A model generated the notes under the pieces. The model was not told the origin of the DNA, did not search any database, and saw only the letters and a program-made list of their open reading frames with translations. This document shows, piece by piece, positions 1 through 5,425 of a stretch of 7,707 nucleotides of DNA. The stretch's first letter is position 1, and each line of letters opens with the position of its first letter. Origin of the DNA: CAZHFW01 sp964531675 (GTDB lineage: Bacteria; Planctomycetota; Phycisphaerae; Phycisphaerales; UBA1924); assembly GCA_964531675.1 (NCBI GenBank), contig CAZHFW010000073.1, positions 1 through 7,707 of the forward strand. Direction: 5' to 3'. The position numbers were made by a program, and so were the translations under genes.

Positions 1-318
1 GGCGAGCACGAGGTCAAGTACGACGACACCCCGGTCGAGAAGCACGCCGAGGATCTTCTGGGCTGGCTCAACGTGCAGATCGCAACGCCCGAGATCGCCG
101 CAGCAGGATTCGAGATCGAAGGCAAGCCCGCGATCGAGTTCTCGCGCGTCTTTGCCGGACGCCGGCGCTCCGAGATGATCGGCATGTTCCTGGCGCTGTT
201 GCACCTGATGAAGAACCGCCTGGTGACGGTGCGCCAGGACAAGATCGAGGGGCAGATTTATCTCGCCCCGCGCGATCCGGATGCGGTGGAGATCGCGCCC
301 GACACCGATGGGGCGTGA
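1..318 (+). CDS. scpA: Segregation and condensation protein A (ScpA), C-terminal part
   Basis: This is the last 105 residues of a reading frame that enters from the left edge and stops at TGA 316-318. ScpA is the kleisin subunit that bridges the heads of the SMC dimer, together with ScpB, and helps compact and segregate the chromosome in the cytoplasm. The visible part matches the C-terminal half of the family: a linker rich in charged residues, then the winged-helix domain that contacts an SMC head. Telltale stretches are SRVFAGRRRSEMIGMFLALL, in the position of the family's 'evI.tFLALLEL' helix, followed by a basic strand (VTVRQDKIEGQIYL) equivalent to the usual 'v.l.Q...fgdI.l'. The acidic tail EIAPDTDGA is not conserved in the family. 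The start, and any scpB, lie outside the window. The family assignment rests on remembered motifs; kleisins are divergent, but the helix plus Q-strand pattern is distinctive. Confidence 0.85.
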   Translation, partial: GEHEVKYDDTPVEKHAEDLLGWLNVQIATPEIAAAGFEIEGKPAIEFSRVFAGRRRSEMIGMFLALLHLMKNRLVTVRQDKIEGQIYLAPRDPDAVEIAPDTDGA

Positions 319-328
319 GCATCAGAGC

Positions 329-371
329 CCTGTCGCGAAAGCGACGGGCCGACGGGCGACTGGTTGTTTTT
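329..371 (+). terminator. Probable terminator downstream of scpA
   Basis: An 8-bp stem (329-336 with 341-348, one G-T wobble at 331/346) closes a GAAA tetraloop at 337-340 on the plus strand. It begins 10 bases after the scpA stop. A T-rich run (367-371) lies about 18 bases beyond the stem, further than in a classical intrinsic terminator. An alternative pairing of GTCGC 332-336 with GCGAC 356-360 would bring the stem closer to the T-run. The call is inferred from structure and position only. Confidence 0.5.
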
Positions 372-397
372 GACGTGATGTGCCAGAACGTCGGATT

Positions 398-417
398 CCC
401 CTCGCTTGCGCGAGGGG
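398..417 (-). terminator. Perfect 8-bp hairpin downstream of the aminotransferase gene
   Basis: CCCCTCGC (398-405) and GCGAGGGG (410-417) form a perfect 8-bp stem. On the minus strand the loop reads GCAA, a stable GNRA tetraloop. It lies 19 bases past the minus-strand aminotransferase stop, where a terminator or 3'-end-protecting stem is expected. No T-tract follows on either strand, so this may be a stabilising stem or a factor-dependent end rather than a canonical intrinsic terminator. Confidence 0.45.
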
Positions 418-436
418 CTCGGACGGATCGGACTGT

Positions 437-1696
437 TCAGCGCAGTTCCGCCAGGAACGTCGCGAAGCGGTCCATGCCCTTGTTGATCTGCTCTTCGGAG
501 CACGCGAAGCTGATGCGGACGCAGTTCTTGCCGCAGCCGCCGAAGTCCTCGCCGGGGACGAACGCGACGAGCTTCTCCGTGAGGAGGGCTTCGCACAGGT
601 CCATGGACGAGTTGAGCTTCTTGCCGCTGGGCGTCGACTTGCCGAAGTACGCCGAGACGTCCGGGAAGGCGTAGAACGCGCCGGTCGGCCTCGGGGACTT
701 GAGGTGGGGGATCTGCTTGAGGCGCTGGTCGATCACCTTCGCACGGCTCGCGAAGGCCTGTCGCATCTTCTCGACCTCGGGGGCCGCTTCCAGAATCGCG
801 GTGCGGATCGCGGGGTAGGTGAAGCTCGTGATGTTCGTCGTCATCTGGCCCTGGAGCACGCCCATCGCGTTGATGAGCTTCTTGCCGAACGCGCCCGAGC
901 CCGCGGCATAGCCGATGCGCCAGCCGGTCATCGCGTAGGCCTTGGAGAGGCCGTTGATCGTGAGCGTGCGCTCGGCGATCTCGGGGACGGCGCCGATCGA
1001 GAAGTGATCGATGCCGCCGTAGACGATCTTCTCGTAGAGCTCATCCGAGAGCACCACCAGATCCGGGGAGGTTGTGGCGGCGGCTTCAGCGCAGACCTTG
1101 GCGAGGGCCTTGAGCTCCTCGGGGGAGTACATGGTGCCGCAGGGGTTGCTCGGGCTGTTGATGATGAACATCCGCGTGTTGTGGTTCATCGCCTTGCGGA
1201 GCTGCTCGGGGGTGATCTTGAAGTCGGTCTCGGGGCCGGTCTGAAGCTCGACGACCCTGCCGCCGCAGAGCTCGACGATGGGGGCGTAGCTCACCCAGGC
1301 CGGGACGGGGAGGATGACTTCCTGCTGGGGTTGTCCCGGGGCGGGGAAGTCGAGCAGGCACTGGCAGGCGACGTAGAGGGAGTGCTTGCCGCCCGCGGAA
1401 ATCGCGATGTGGTCAGCGGTGACGCCCGGGAGGTGATTCTCGGTCGTCAGCTTCTTGGCCAGGACGGAGCGGGTCTCGGGGTCGCCCAGGGTGGGCATGT
1501 ACTTGGTCATGCCCTGGTTCAGGGCGGCGACCGCGGCCTGCTTGACCATGGAGGGGGTGTCAAAGTCGGGCTCGCCGGCGGCGAAGGAGAGGACGTCCAA
1601 GCCCTGGGCCTTCATGGCCTTGGCACGGTTCATGAAGGCAACGGTGACGGAAGGCTTGAGGCCAGCGACGCGACGGGAGACATCCAGATTGCCCAT
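437..1696 (-). CDS. Aspartate aminotransferase, class I PLP-dependent
   Basis: This is a 419-residue fold-type I aminotransferase, probably moving the amino group between aspartate and 2-oxoglutarate in the cytoplasm. It resembles the class Ib aspartate/prephenate aminotransferases. Numbered from the ATG at 1696: the N-terminal glycine-rich signature GEPDFDTP is at 41-48, the PLP-ring motif NSPSNPCG at 180-187, and the PLP-nitrogen Asp in SDELYE at 217-222. The Schiff-base lysine is K252 in SKAYAMTGWRIGY, and the substrate-carboxylate arginine is R394 in CVRISFA. Length is slightly above the usual ~390-400, partly because of an insert (FPAPGQPQQ) before the EVILPVP strand. The frame stays open to a TTG at 1720, but ATG 1696 is preferred because NLDVSRRVAGLKPS right after it matches the family N-terminus. 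No Shine-Dalgarno sequence precedes that ATG. The gene is divergent from rpsO and convergent with scpA. The exact amino acceptor is not decided by the sequence; the fold and chemistry are secure. Confidence 0.92.
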   Translation of the reverse strand: MGNLDVSRRVAGLKPSVTVAFMNRAKAMKAQGLDVLSFAAGEPDFDTPSMVKQAAVAALNQGMTKYMPTLGDPETRSVLAKKLTTENHLPGVTADHIAISAGGKHSLYVACQCLLDFPAPGQPQQEVILPVPAWVSYAPIVELCGGRVVELQTGPETDFKITPEQLRKAMNHNTRMFIINSPSNPCGTMYSPEELKALAKVCAEAAATTSPDLVVLSDELYEKIVYGGIDHFSIGAVPEIAERTLTINGLSKAYAMTGWRIGYAAGSGAFGKKLINAMGVLQGQMTTNITSFTYPAIRTAILEAAPEVEKMRQAFASRAKVIDQRLKQIPHLKSPRPTGAFYAFPDVSAYFGKSTPSGKKLNSSMDLCEALLTEKLVAFVPGEDFGGCGKNCVRISFACSEEQINKGMDRFATFLAELR

Positions 1697-1777
1697 GGTG
1701 GGGAACCATAGCGGTGCCAATCACAGATTTAAGCGCGGGTTGGGGACCTTTTTGGGTCTTCGCGCCCCCTTTACGAT

Positions 1778-1806
1778 TTGAACCCTCGCGGGCTGAGGGC
1801 TAGGCT
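1778..1806 (+). promoter_or_regulatory. Candidate sigma-70-type promoter for rpsO
   Basis: TTGAAC at 1778-1783 and TAGGCT at 1801-1806 are separated by exactly 17 bases and lie about 40 bases before the rpsO ATG. The first box matches the TTGACA consensus at 4 of 6 positions and the second matches TATAAT at 3 of 6. The spacer carries an inverted repeat (CCCTC 1783-1787 with GAGGG 1795-1799) that could be a protein-binding site or chance. The call is inferred from spacing and position. Confidence 0.35.
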
Positions 1807-1838
1807 TTGCCCCAATCCTGATCACCAAAGGCCCATTC

Positions 1839-1843
1839 AGGGG
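1839..1843 (+). promoter_or_regulatory. Ribosome binding site of rpsO
   Basis: AGGGG lies 5 bases before ATG 1849. It overlaps the in-frame GTG at 1843, so it argues for ATG 1849 as the true start. Confidence 0.7.
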
Positions 1844-1848
1844 TGCAT

Positions 1849-2118
1849 ATGCCGATCGCTGCCGACCGGAAGTCTGAGATTGTCAGTCAATACCGCCGTG
1901 ACCAGAGTGACTCTGGGTCGCCCGAGGTGCAGATCGCTCTGCTCACGGAGCGCATCCAGGGCGTCGCGGGCCACCTGAAGGACCACGACCACGACTACCA
2001 CTCGCGCCGCGGGCTGATCATGATGGTCGGCAAGCGCAACCGCCTGCTGCGGTATCTCGCCCGTCGAGATCCGGACAAGTACACCCAGGTCATCACGCGT
2101 CTGGGTCTGCGCAAGTAA
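1849..2118 (+). CDS. rpsO: 30S ribosomal protein S15
   Basis: The product is an 89-residue S15, exactly the usual bacterial length. S15 is a primary binder of 16S rRNA in the central domain (the helix 20-22 junction) and nucleates assembly of the platform. Family hallmarks are visible: DSGSPEVQIALLTERI near residues 22-37, the LKDHDHDYHSRRGL segment with the RNA-contacting His and Ser, and the basic KRNRLLRYLARRDPDKY helix near the C-terminus. The frame could start at GTG 1843, but ATG 1849 gives the family length and N-terminus (MPIAADRKSEIV) and a properly spaced AGGGG. A strong terminator follows at once, and pnp lies downstream on the same strand, an order seen in many bacteria. In Escherichia coli, S15 represses its own translation through an mRNA fold; the short leader here shows no obvious counterpart. 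Confidence 0.98.
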   Translation: MPIAADRKSEIVSQYRRDQSDSGSPEVQIALLTERIQGVAGHLKDHDHDYHSRRGLIMMVGKRNRLLRYLARRDPDKYTQVITRLGLRK

Positions 2119-2124
2119 TCCCAA

Positions 2125-2162
2125 CGGCCCGCGATCGAAATGGTCGCGGGCCGCTTTGTTTT
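2125..2162 (+). terminator. Strong intrinsic terminator after rpsO
   Basis: A perfect 10-bp GC-rich stem (2125-2134 with 2144-2153) closes a 9-base loop and is followed by TTTGTTTT at 2155-2162. It begins 7 bases after the rpsO stop. This is the clearest terminator in the window and should separate rpsO from pnp or reduce read-through. pnp may therefore have its own promoter or depend on partial read-through. Confidence 0.92.
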
Positions 2163-2418
2163 CCGGCGGCCGGTTGTTCCGGCGCCGGTGCGTTCAATGC
2201 CGGCTCTTCCGCGGGGCGGCAGTGGGCACAGGGCAGTTCTCGGGGCGCACGCCCAGCAGACTGCCCGATGCCTTCTGCCTCTTACCGAGGCGAGCCGGAC
2301 CACATCAAGGTCCAATTCCCCATCGAGGGGCGCGGCCCAGGCACTGGCGGAGCACGACGTATCCCCAGCAGGCCGCGAGCAACTGGTCCCTTCAGCAGGA
2401 CCACGAAAGGAAATTCGC
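2163..2418 (+). promoter_or_regulatory. Structured leader region upstream of pnp
   Basis: These 256 bases have no credible gene but several strong potential hairpins. (1) 2163-2173 pairs with 2179-2188: ten base pairs, one bulged G at 2169, loop TTGTT. (2) GGGCAGT 2231-2237 pairs with ACTGCCC 2260-2266, with an inner GGGC/GCCC stem at 2243-2246 and 2251-2254. (3) GGACC 2297-2301 pairs with GGTCC 2309-2313. (4) TGGTCC 2384-2389 pairs with GGACCA 2398-2403, ending three bases before the ribosome binding site. Stems 3 and 4 share complementary sequences and could re-pair with each other. In Escherichia coli the pnp leader is an RNase III-processed stem through which PNPase represses itself; a similar role here is inference. 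I found no convincing promoter. Confidence 0.5.
2407..2411 (+). promoter_or_regulatory. Ribosome binding site of pnp
   Basis: AAGGA lies 7 bases before ATG 2419. It settles the start, since the open frame itself extends back to 2140, inside the rpsO terminator. A 6-bp hairpin (2384-2403) ends just upstream of it. Confidence 0.8.
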
Positions 2419-4848
2419 ATGTCCGACACCTCCACCAGCGCCGTGGCGCCCCGCTATGTCTCCGCGAACTCTGTCCGCGTTGAGAAGGAAATCGGCGGCC
2501 GCGTCATGGTCATCGAGACCGGCGTCATCGGCCGTCAGGCCTCCGCCACGGTCCTGCTGACCTACGGCGGGACCACGGTCCTGGCCTCGGTCGTCCGCGC
2601 CGATCCCCGCGAAGGCATCGACTTCTTCCCGCTCACGGTCGACTACCGCGAGAAGACCTCCGCGGCCGGCAAGTTCCCGGGCGGCTTCCGCAAGCGCGAG
2701 GGCGCGCCCACCGAGAAGGAAATCCTCACCATGCGGATGATCGATCGCCCGATCCGTCCGCTGTTCCCCGATGGCTATCTCGACGAGGTCATGATCCAGT
2801 GCTTCGTCATGAGCCATGACGGCGAGAACGACTCGGACGTGCTGGCCGGCACCGCGGCCTCCGCGGCCCTGGCGATCAGCTCGATCCCCTTCGAGGGGCC
2901 GACCGCGACGGTCCGCGTGGCCCGCATCCACACCGATGACGGCCCCAAGTTCGTCGTCAACCCCACGGTCAGCCAGATGGACTACTCGGATCTGGACTTG
3001 GTCATCGCGGGCCACGTTGACGGCCTGAACATGATCGAGGTCGGCGCCGCGCAGGTCGACGAGAAGGGCGTCATGGGCGCCATCGAGTTCGGCTTCGACA
3101 ACATCAAGGAAGTCCTGGGCCTCATCAACCAGCTGGTCGCCAAGGTCGGCAAGAAGAAGGAGATCGGGACGCTCCACCTCCCGTCGCCCGAGATCACCGA
3201 GAAGTGCGCCAAGCTCTGCGAGAAGGACCTCATCGCGGCCCGCAAGATCCCGGGCAAGAAGGAGCGCAACGAGAAGGTTGACGCCCTCCGCAAGGCGTTC
3301 CTCGAGAACCATTTCCAGGTCAAGCTCGACTCCACGCCGGCGATCGCCGCGGAGACGACCAAGGCCCGCTCGATGGCCAAGGAAGCCTTCAAGCGTCTGG
3401 AAGAGAAGATCACGCGCCGCCTCATCGTTGAGGAAGGCATCCGCGCCGACGGCCGCAAGCCCATGGAGATCCGCCCGATCATCAGCGAGGTCGGCGTCCT
3501 CCAGCGCACGCACGGCTCGGCGATGTTCCAGCGCGGCGAGACGCAGAGCCTGGTGAGCTGCACGCTCGGCACCGCCAAGGACGAGCAGATCATCGATGGC
3601 CTGCTCCCCGAGTACTCCAAGAAGTTCAGCCTGCACTACAACTTCCCGCCGTTCTCGACGGGCGAAGTGAAGCGCATCACGGGTCCGGGCCGTCGCGAGA
3701 TCGGCCACGGCGCGCTGGCCGAGCGTTCGCTCCTGGCCATCCTCCCCTCGCCCGAGGAGTTCCCCTACACGATCCGCGTCGTCTCGGACATCACCGAGTC
3801 CAACGGCTCGTCCTCGATGGCGTCGGTCTGCGGCGGCTGTCTGGCCCTGATGGACGCGGGCGTGCCGATCAGCTCGACCTGCGCCGGCATCTCGGTCGGT
3901 CGCTTCTCTGACGACAACAACACCAAGGAGATCTTCGTCACCGACATCATCGGCGAAGAGGACTTCTTCGGCGACATGGACTTCAAGGTCTCCGGCACCC
4001 GCGAGGGCATCACCGGCATCCAGCTCGATCTGAAGGCCCGCGGCCTGTCGATCGAGCAGATCGAGCGCATCCTCGAGCAGGCCCGCATCGGCCGCCTCGA
4101 CATCATCGAGACCATGGAGCGCACGATCGCCAAGCCCCGCGGCGAGATCAGCCCCCTGGCGCCGCGCCTGGTCACGATCCACATCGATCCCGAGAAGATC
4201 GGCAAGCTCATCGGGCCCGGCGGCAAGATGATCCGCGGCCTGCAGGACCGTCACGGCGTCACCATCGACGTCGAGGACGACGGCACGGTCATGATCGCCG
4301 CGACCAACGGCCCGTCGCTCGAGGCGGCCCGTGCGGAGATCGAAGCCCTCTGCGAAGAGGTCAAGGTCGGCGCGGTCTACACCGGCAAGGTCGTCAGCAT
4401 GAAGGACTTCGGCGCCTTCGTCGAGCTGGCCCCGGGCACCGACGGGATGTGCCACATCTCCGAGCTGGCCGAGGGTTACGTCCGCGCGGTTGCAGACGTC
4501 GTTCGCATGGGCGACATGATCAAGGTCAAGGTCATCAACGTGGATGATCAGGGCCGCATCAAGCTCAGCCGTAAGCAGGCCCTCGCGGGCGAGGGCGAAG
4601 GCGCGACCGACGGCGCGTCGGGCGTTCCCAGCCCGGACAACGCCGAGGGCAGCGGTGGCGGCGACCGCGGACATCGCGGCGGGGACCGTGATCGTCGCGG
4701 CGGCGGAGGAGGCCGTGGCGGCCACCGTGGCGGGCGCGGCGGTGATCGTGGTGATCGCGGTGGTGACCGTGGCGATCGCGGCGGCGATCGTGGCGGGGAC
4801 CGCGGCGGCGATCGCCCCGAGTTCTCCTCTTCGGGTGGTGGGCACTAA
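2419..4848 (+). CDS. pnp: Polyribonucleotide nucleotidyltransferase (PNPase) with a GGDR/RGG-rich tail
   Basis: This 809-residue PNPase degrades RNA 3' to 5' by phosphorolysis, releasing nucleoside diphosphates; it acts as a ring-shaped trimer and is often a degradosome component. Order of domains: first RNase PH-like core about 15-235, linking helical domain about 255-335, second catalytic core about 340-565, KH domain about 582-640 with GPGG at 599-602, and S1 domain about 647-718. The catalytic set is intact: phosphate-binding SSS at 464-466, D515, D521 and K523 in EEDFFGDMDFK. Against E. coli, the GGFFRREGRP loop of the first core reads GGFRKREGAP here (88-97). The C-terminal ~90 residues are extra: an acidic/glycine linker, then an arginine-glycine-aspartate low-complexity tail (749-799, 15 Arg and 10 Asp), making the protein about 100 residues longer than the usual ~700-710. 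Such a tail suggests added RNA or protein contacts. The start is fixed by AAGGA at 2407-2411. Confidence 0.97.
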   Translation: MSDTSTSAVAPRYVSANSVRVEKEIGGRVMVIETGVIGRQASATVLLTYGGTTVLASVVRADPREGIDFFPLTVDYREKTSAAGKFPGGFRKREGAPTEKEILTMRMIDRPIRPLFPDGYLDEVMIQCFVMSHDGENDSDVLAGTAASAALAISSIPFEGPTATVRVARIHTDDGPKFVVNPTVSQMDYSDLDLVIAGHVDGLNMIEVGAAQVDEKGVMGAIEFGFDNIKEVLGLINQLVAKVGKKKEIGTLHLPSPEITEKCAKLCEKDLIAARKIPGKKERNEKVDALRKAFLENHFQVKLDSTPAIAAETTKARSMAKEAFKRLEEKITRRLIVEEGIRADGRKPMEIRPIISEVGVLQRTHGSAMFQRGETQSLVSCTLGTAKDEQIIDGLLPEYSKKFSLHYNFPPFSTGEVKRITGPGRREIGHGALAERSLLAILPSPEEFPYTIRVVSDITESNGSSSMASVCGGCLALMDAGVPISSTCAGISVGRFSDDNNTKEIFVTDIIGEEDFFGDMDFKVSGTREGITGIQLDLKARGLSIEQIERILEQARIGRLDIIETMERTIAKPRGEISPLAPRLVTIHIDPEKIGKLIGPGGKMIRGLQDRHGVTIDVEDDGTVMIAATNGPSLEAARAEIEALCEEVKVGAVYTGKVVSMKDFGAFVELAPGTDGMCHISELAEGYVRAVADVVRMGDMIKVKVINVDDQGRIKLSRKQALAGEGEGATDGASGVPSPDNAEGSGGGDRGHRGGDRDRRGGGGGRGGHRGGRGGDRGDRGGDRGDRGGDRGGDRGGDRPEFSSSGGGH
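4651..4815 (+). repeat. Imperfect coding repeat for the GGDR/RGD tail of PNPase
   Basis: Short units such as GGCGGTGATCGT and variants recur in frame and encode GGDRGDR-type repeats, most regular from about 4734 to 4815. Synonymous third-base changes (CGT/CGC, GAT/GAC) break the DNA identity while the peptide repeat persists. The units are in frame and lack spacers, so this is not a CRISPR array. Slippage at such repeats makes the length likely to vary between strains. Confidence 0.8.
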
Positions 4849-4855
4849 CGTCCAC

Positions 4856-4877
4856 CGCACCTGAGGTGCGATAATTT
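4856..4877 (+). terminator. Possible weak terminator after pnp
   Basis: CGCACC (4856-4861) and GGTGCG (4865-4870) form a 6-bp stem with a TGA triloop, followed by ATAATTT. It starts 7 bases after the pnp stop. The stem is short and the T-run is interrupted, so it may act as a 3'-end stem rather than an efficient terminator. Confidence 0.45.
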
Positions 4878-5090
4878 CAAAACCGGAATCCTTTGCAGGT
4901 TGCCCAAGTTTACGGTAGCCTGCACGAGTGGTCGCTCGGAGTGAATCGAGCGCCCACCAGCGCGTTGGCGTCTGTCGGGGGTAGCGCCAAACGTCTTCGC
5001 GCTTGTGTTGACCGCGGGAGTCCGGGTGCTTTGTCTGTTCCCCGCTCGCGGCAGGCCGCTTTGAGTTGTCCCTTTTGACGGGGACCGTCC
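4878..5090 (+). promoter_or_regulatory. Gene-free, hairpin-rich leader upstream of the cold-shock gene
   Basis: There is no credible gene here. Visible pairings are: TGCAGG 4894-4899 with CCTGCA 4919-4924; CGCTCG 4933-4938 with CGAGCG 4947-4952, extendable outward by GTGG/CC-AC with small bulges to 4928-4957; and a two-part stem in which GCGCG 4960-4964 pairs with CGCGC 4998-5002 and encloses TTGGCG 4965-4970 with CGCCAA 4985-4990. Long structured leaders that refold in the cold are well known for cspA-type mRNAs. A similar function here is inferred only from length, structure and position. Confidence 0.45.
4893..4921 (+). promoter_or_regulatory. Weak candidate promoter for the cold-shock gene
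   Basis: TTGCAG (4893-4898) and TAGCCT (4916-4921) are separated by 17 bases. Each matches its consensus at only 3 of 6 positions. A start about seven bases downstream would give a leader of roughly 160 bases beginning at the hairpin at 4928. TTGACC at 5008-5013 is a better -35 box but lacks a credible -10 box at the right distance. Confidence 0.2.
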
Positions 5091-5372
5091 ATGAGCGAGC
5101 GGACCTCAATTGAGGGCCTCGAAGGCCAGGTGAAGTGGTTCGATCCCCGCAAGGGGTTCGGCTTCATCGTGGGACCCGAGGGGCAGGACATCTTCGTGCA
5201 TTACAGCGTCATCCAGGGCGACGGGTTCCGCGCGCTCCAGGATGGGTCTGCGGTCGTGTATGACGCCCAGAAGACCGACAAGGGCTGGAAAGCCACCAAG
5301 GTGGTCCGCCAGACCAGCGTCGAGGTGACCGTCGTCCCGCGCCGCGGATACTCTCGCACGCCCAGACGCTGA
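5091..5372 (+). CDS. Cold-shock-domain protein (CspA family)
   Basis: This 93-residue single cold-shock-domain protein is a small five-strand beta barrel that binds single-stranded RNA or DNA, typically melting RNA structure as a cytoplasmic chaperone. Seen in sequence: GQVKWFDPRKGFGFIV (12-27), holding W16, F17, F23 and F25 and the RNP1 motif, and DIFVHYS (33-39), the RNP2 motif with F35 and H37. The domain ends near VVRQ (71-74). It is longer than the usual 66-70 residues: about eight residues precede the domain and a basic tail of about 19 follows, ending YSRTPRR, which may add RNA contacts. ATG 5091 is preceded by GGGG at 5080-5083, a modest ribosome binding site. The gene follows pnp after a long structured gap, so separate control is likely. 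Whether it is cold-induced cannot be told from sequence; many family members are constitutive. Confidence 0.95.
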   Translation: MSERTSIEGLEGQVKWFDPRKGFGFIVGPEGQDIFVHYSVIQGDGFRALQDGSAVVYDAQKTDKGWKATKVVRQTSVEVTVVPRRGYSRTPRR

Positions 5373-5380
5373 CGGGATCG

Positions 5381-5425
5381 ATGTCTGATCGCCGTCGCGT
5401 CCTGGTGTCGGTGCGGACGGCATGA
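5381..5425 (+). other. Possible 14-codon upstream ORF overlapping the kinase start
   Basis: ATG 5381 opens a frame encoding MSDRRRVLVSVRTA. Its TGA (5423-5425) overlaps the kinase ATG (5422-5424) as ATGA. Such overlaps often couple translation of two frames. There is no clear ribosome binding site before it (GGGA at 5374-5377 at best), so it may be chance. Confidence 0.25.

Noticed and set aside
380..1711. A 443-codon plus-strand frame opposite the aminotransferase
   Set aside because: Its composition (Gly, Asp, Leu, His, Arg) is that of a shadow frame, and the minus strand encodes an intact enzyme.
1697..1720. TTG start at 1720 for the aminotransferase
   Set aside because: The extra eight residues have no counterpart in the family, and ATG 1696 begins the conserved N-terminus.
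2140..2418. N-terminal extension of PNPase back to 2140
   Set aside because: The extension would begin inside the rpsO terminator loop; ATG 2419 has a well-spaced AAGGA and the right N-terminal length.
4651..4815. CRISPR-like or satellite array
   Set aside because: The units are short, contiguous, in frame with pnp, and vary synonymously, so this is a coding low-complexity tail.
4870..4875. GATAAT as a -10 box for the cold-shock gene
   Set aside because: It matches the consensus at 5 of 6 positions, but there is no acceptable -35 box 16-18 bases upstream and it sits at the base of the pnp 3' hairpin.
2392..5109. A 905-codon open frame on the minus strand opposite pnp
   Set aside because: It mirrors pnp codon structure in a GC-rich genome; the product is low-complexity Ala/Asp/Arg/Leu with no domain, while the plus strand encodes a complete PNPase with all motifs.
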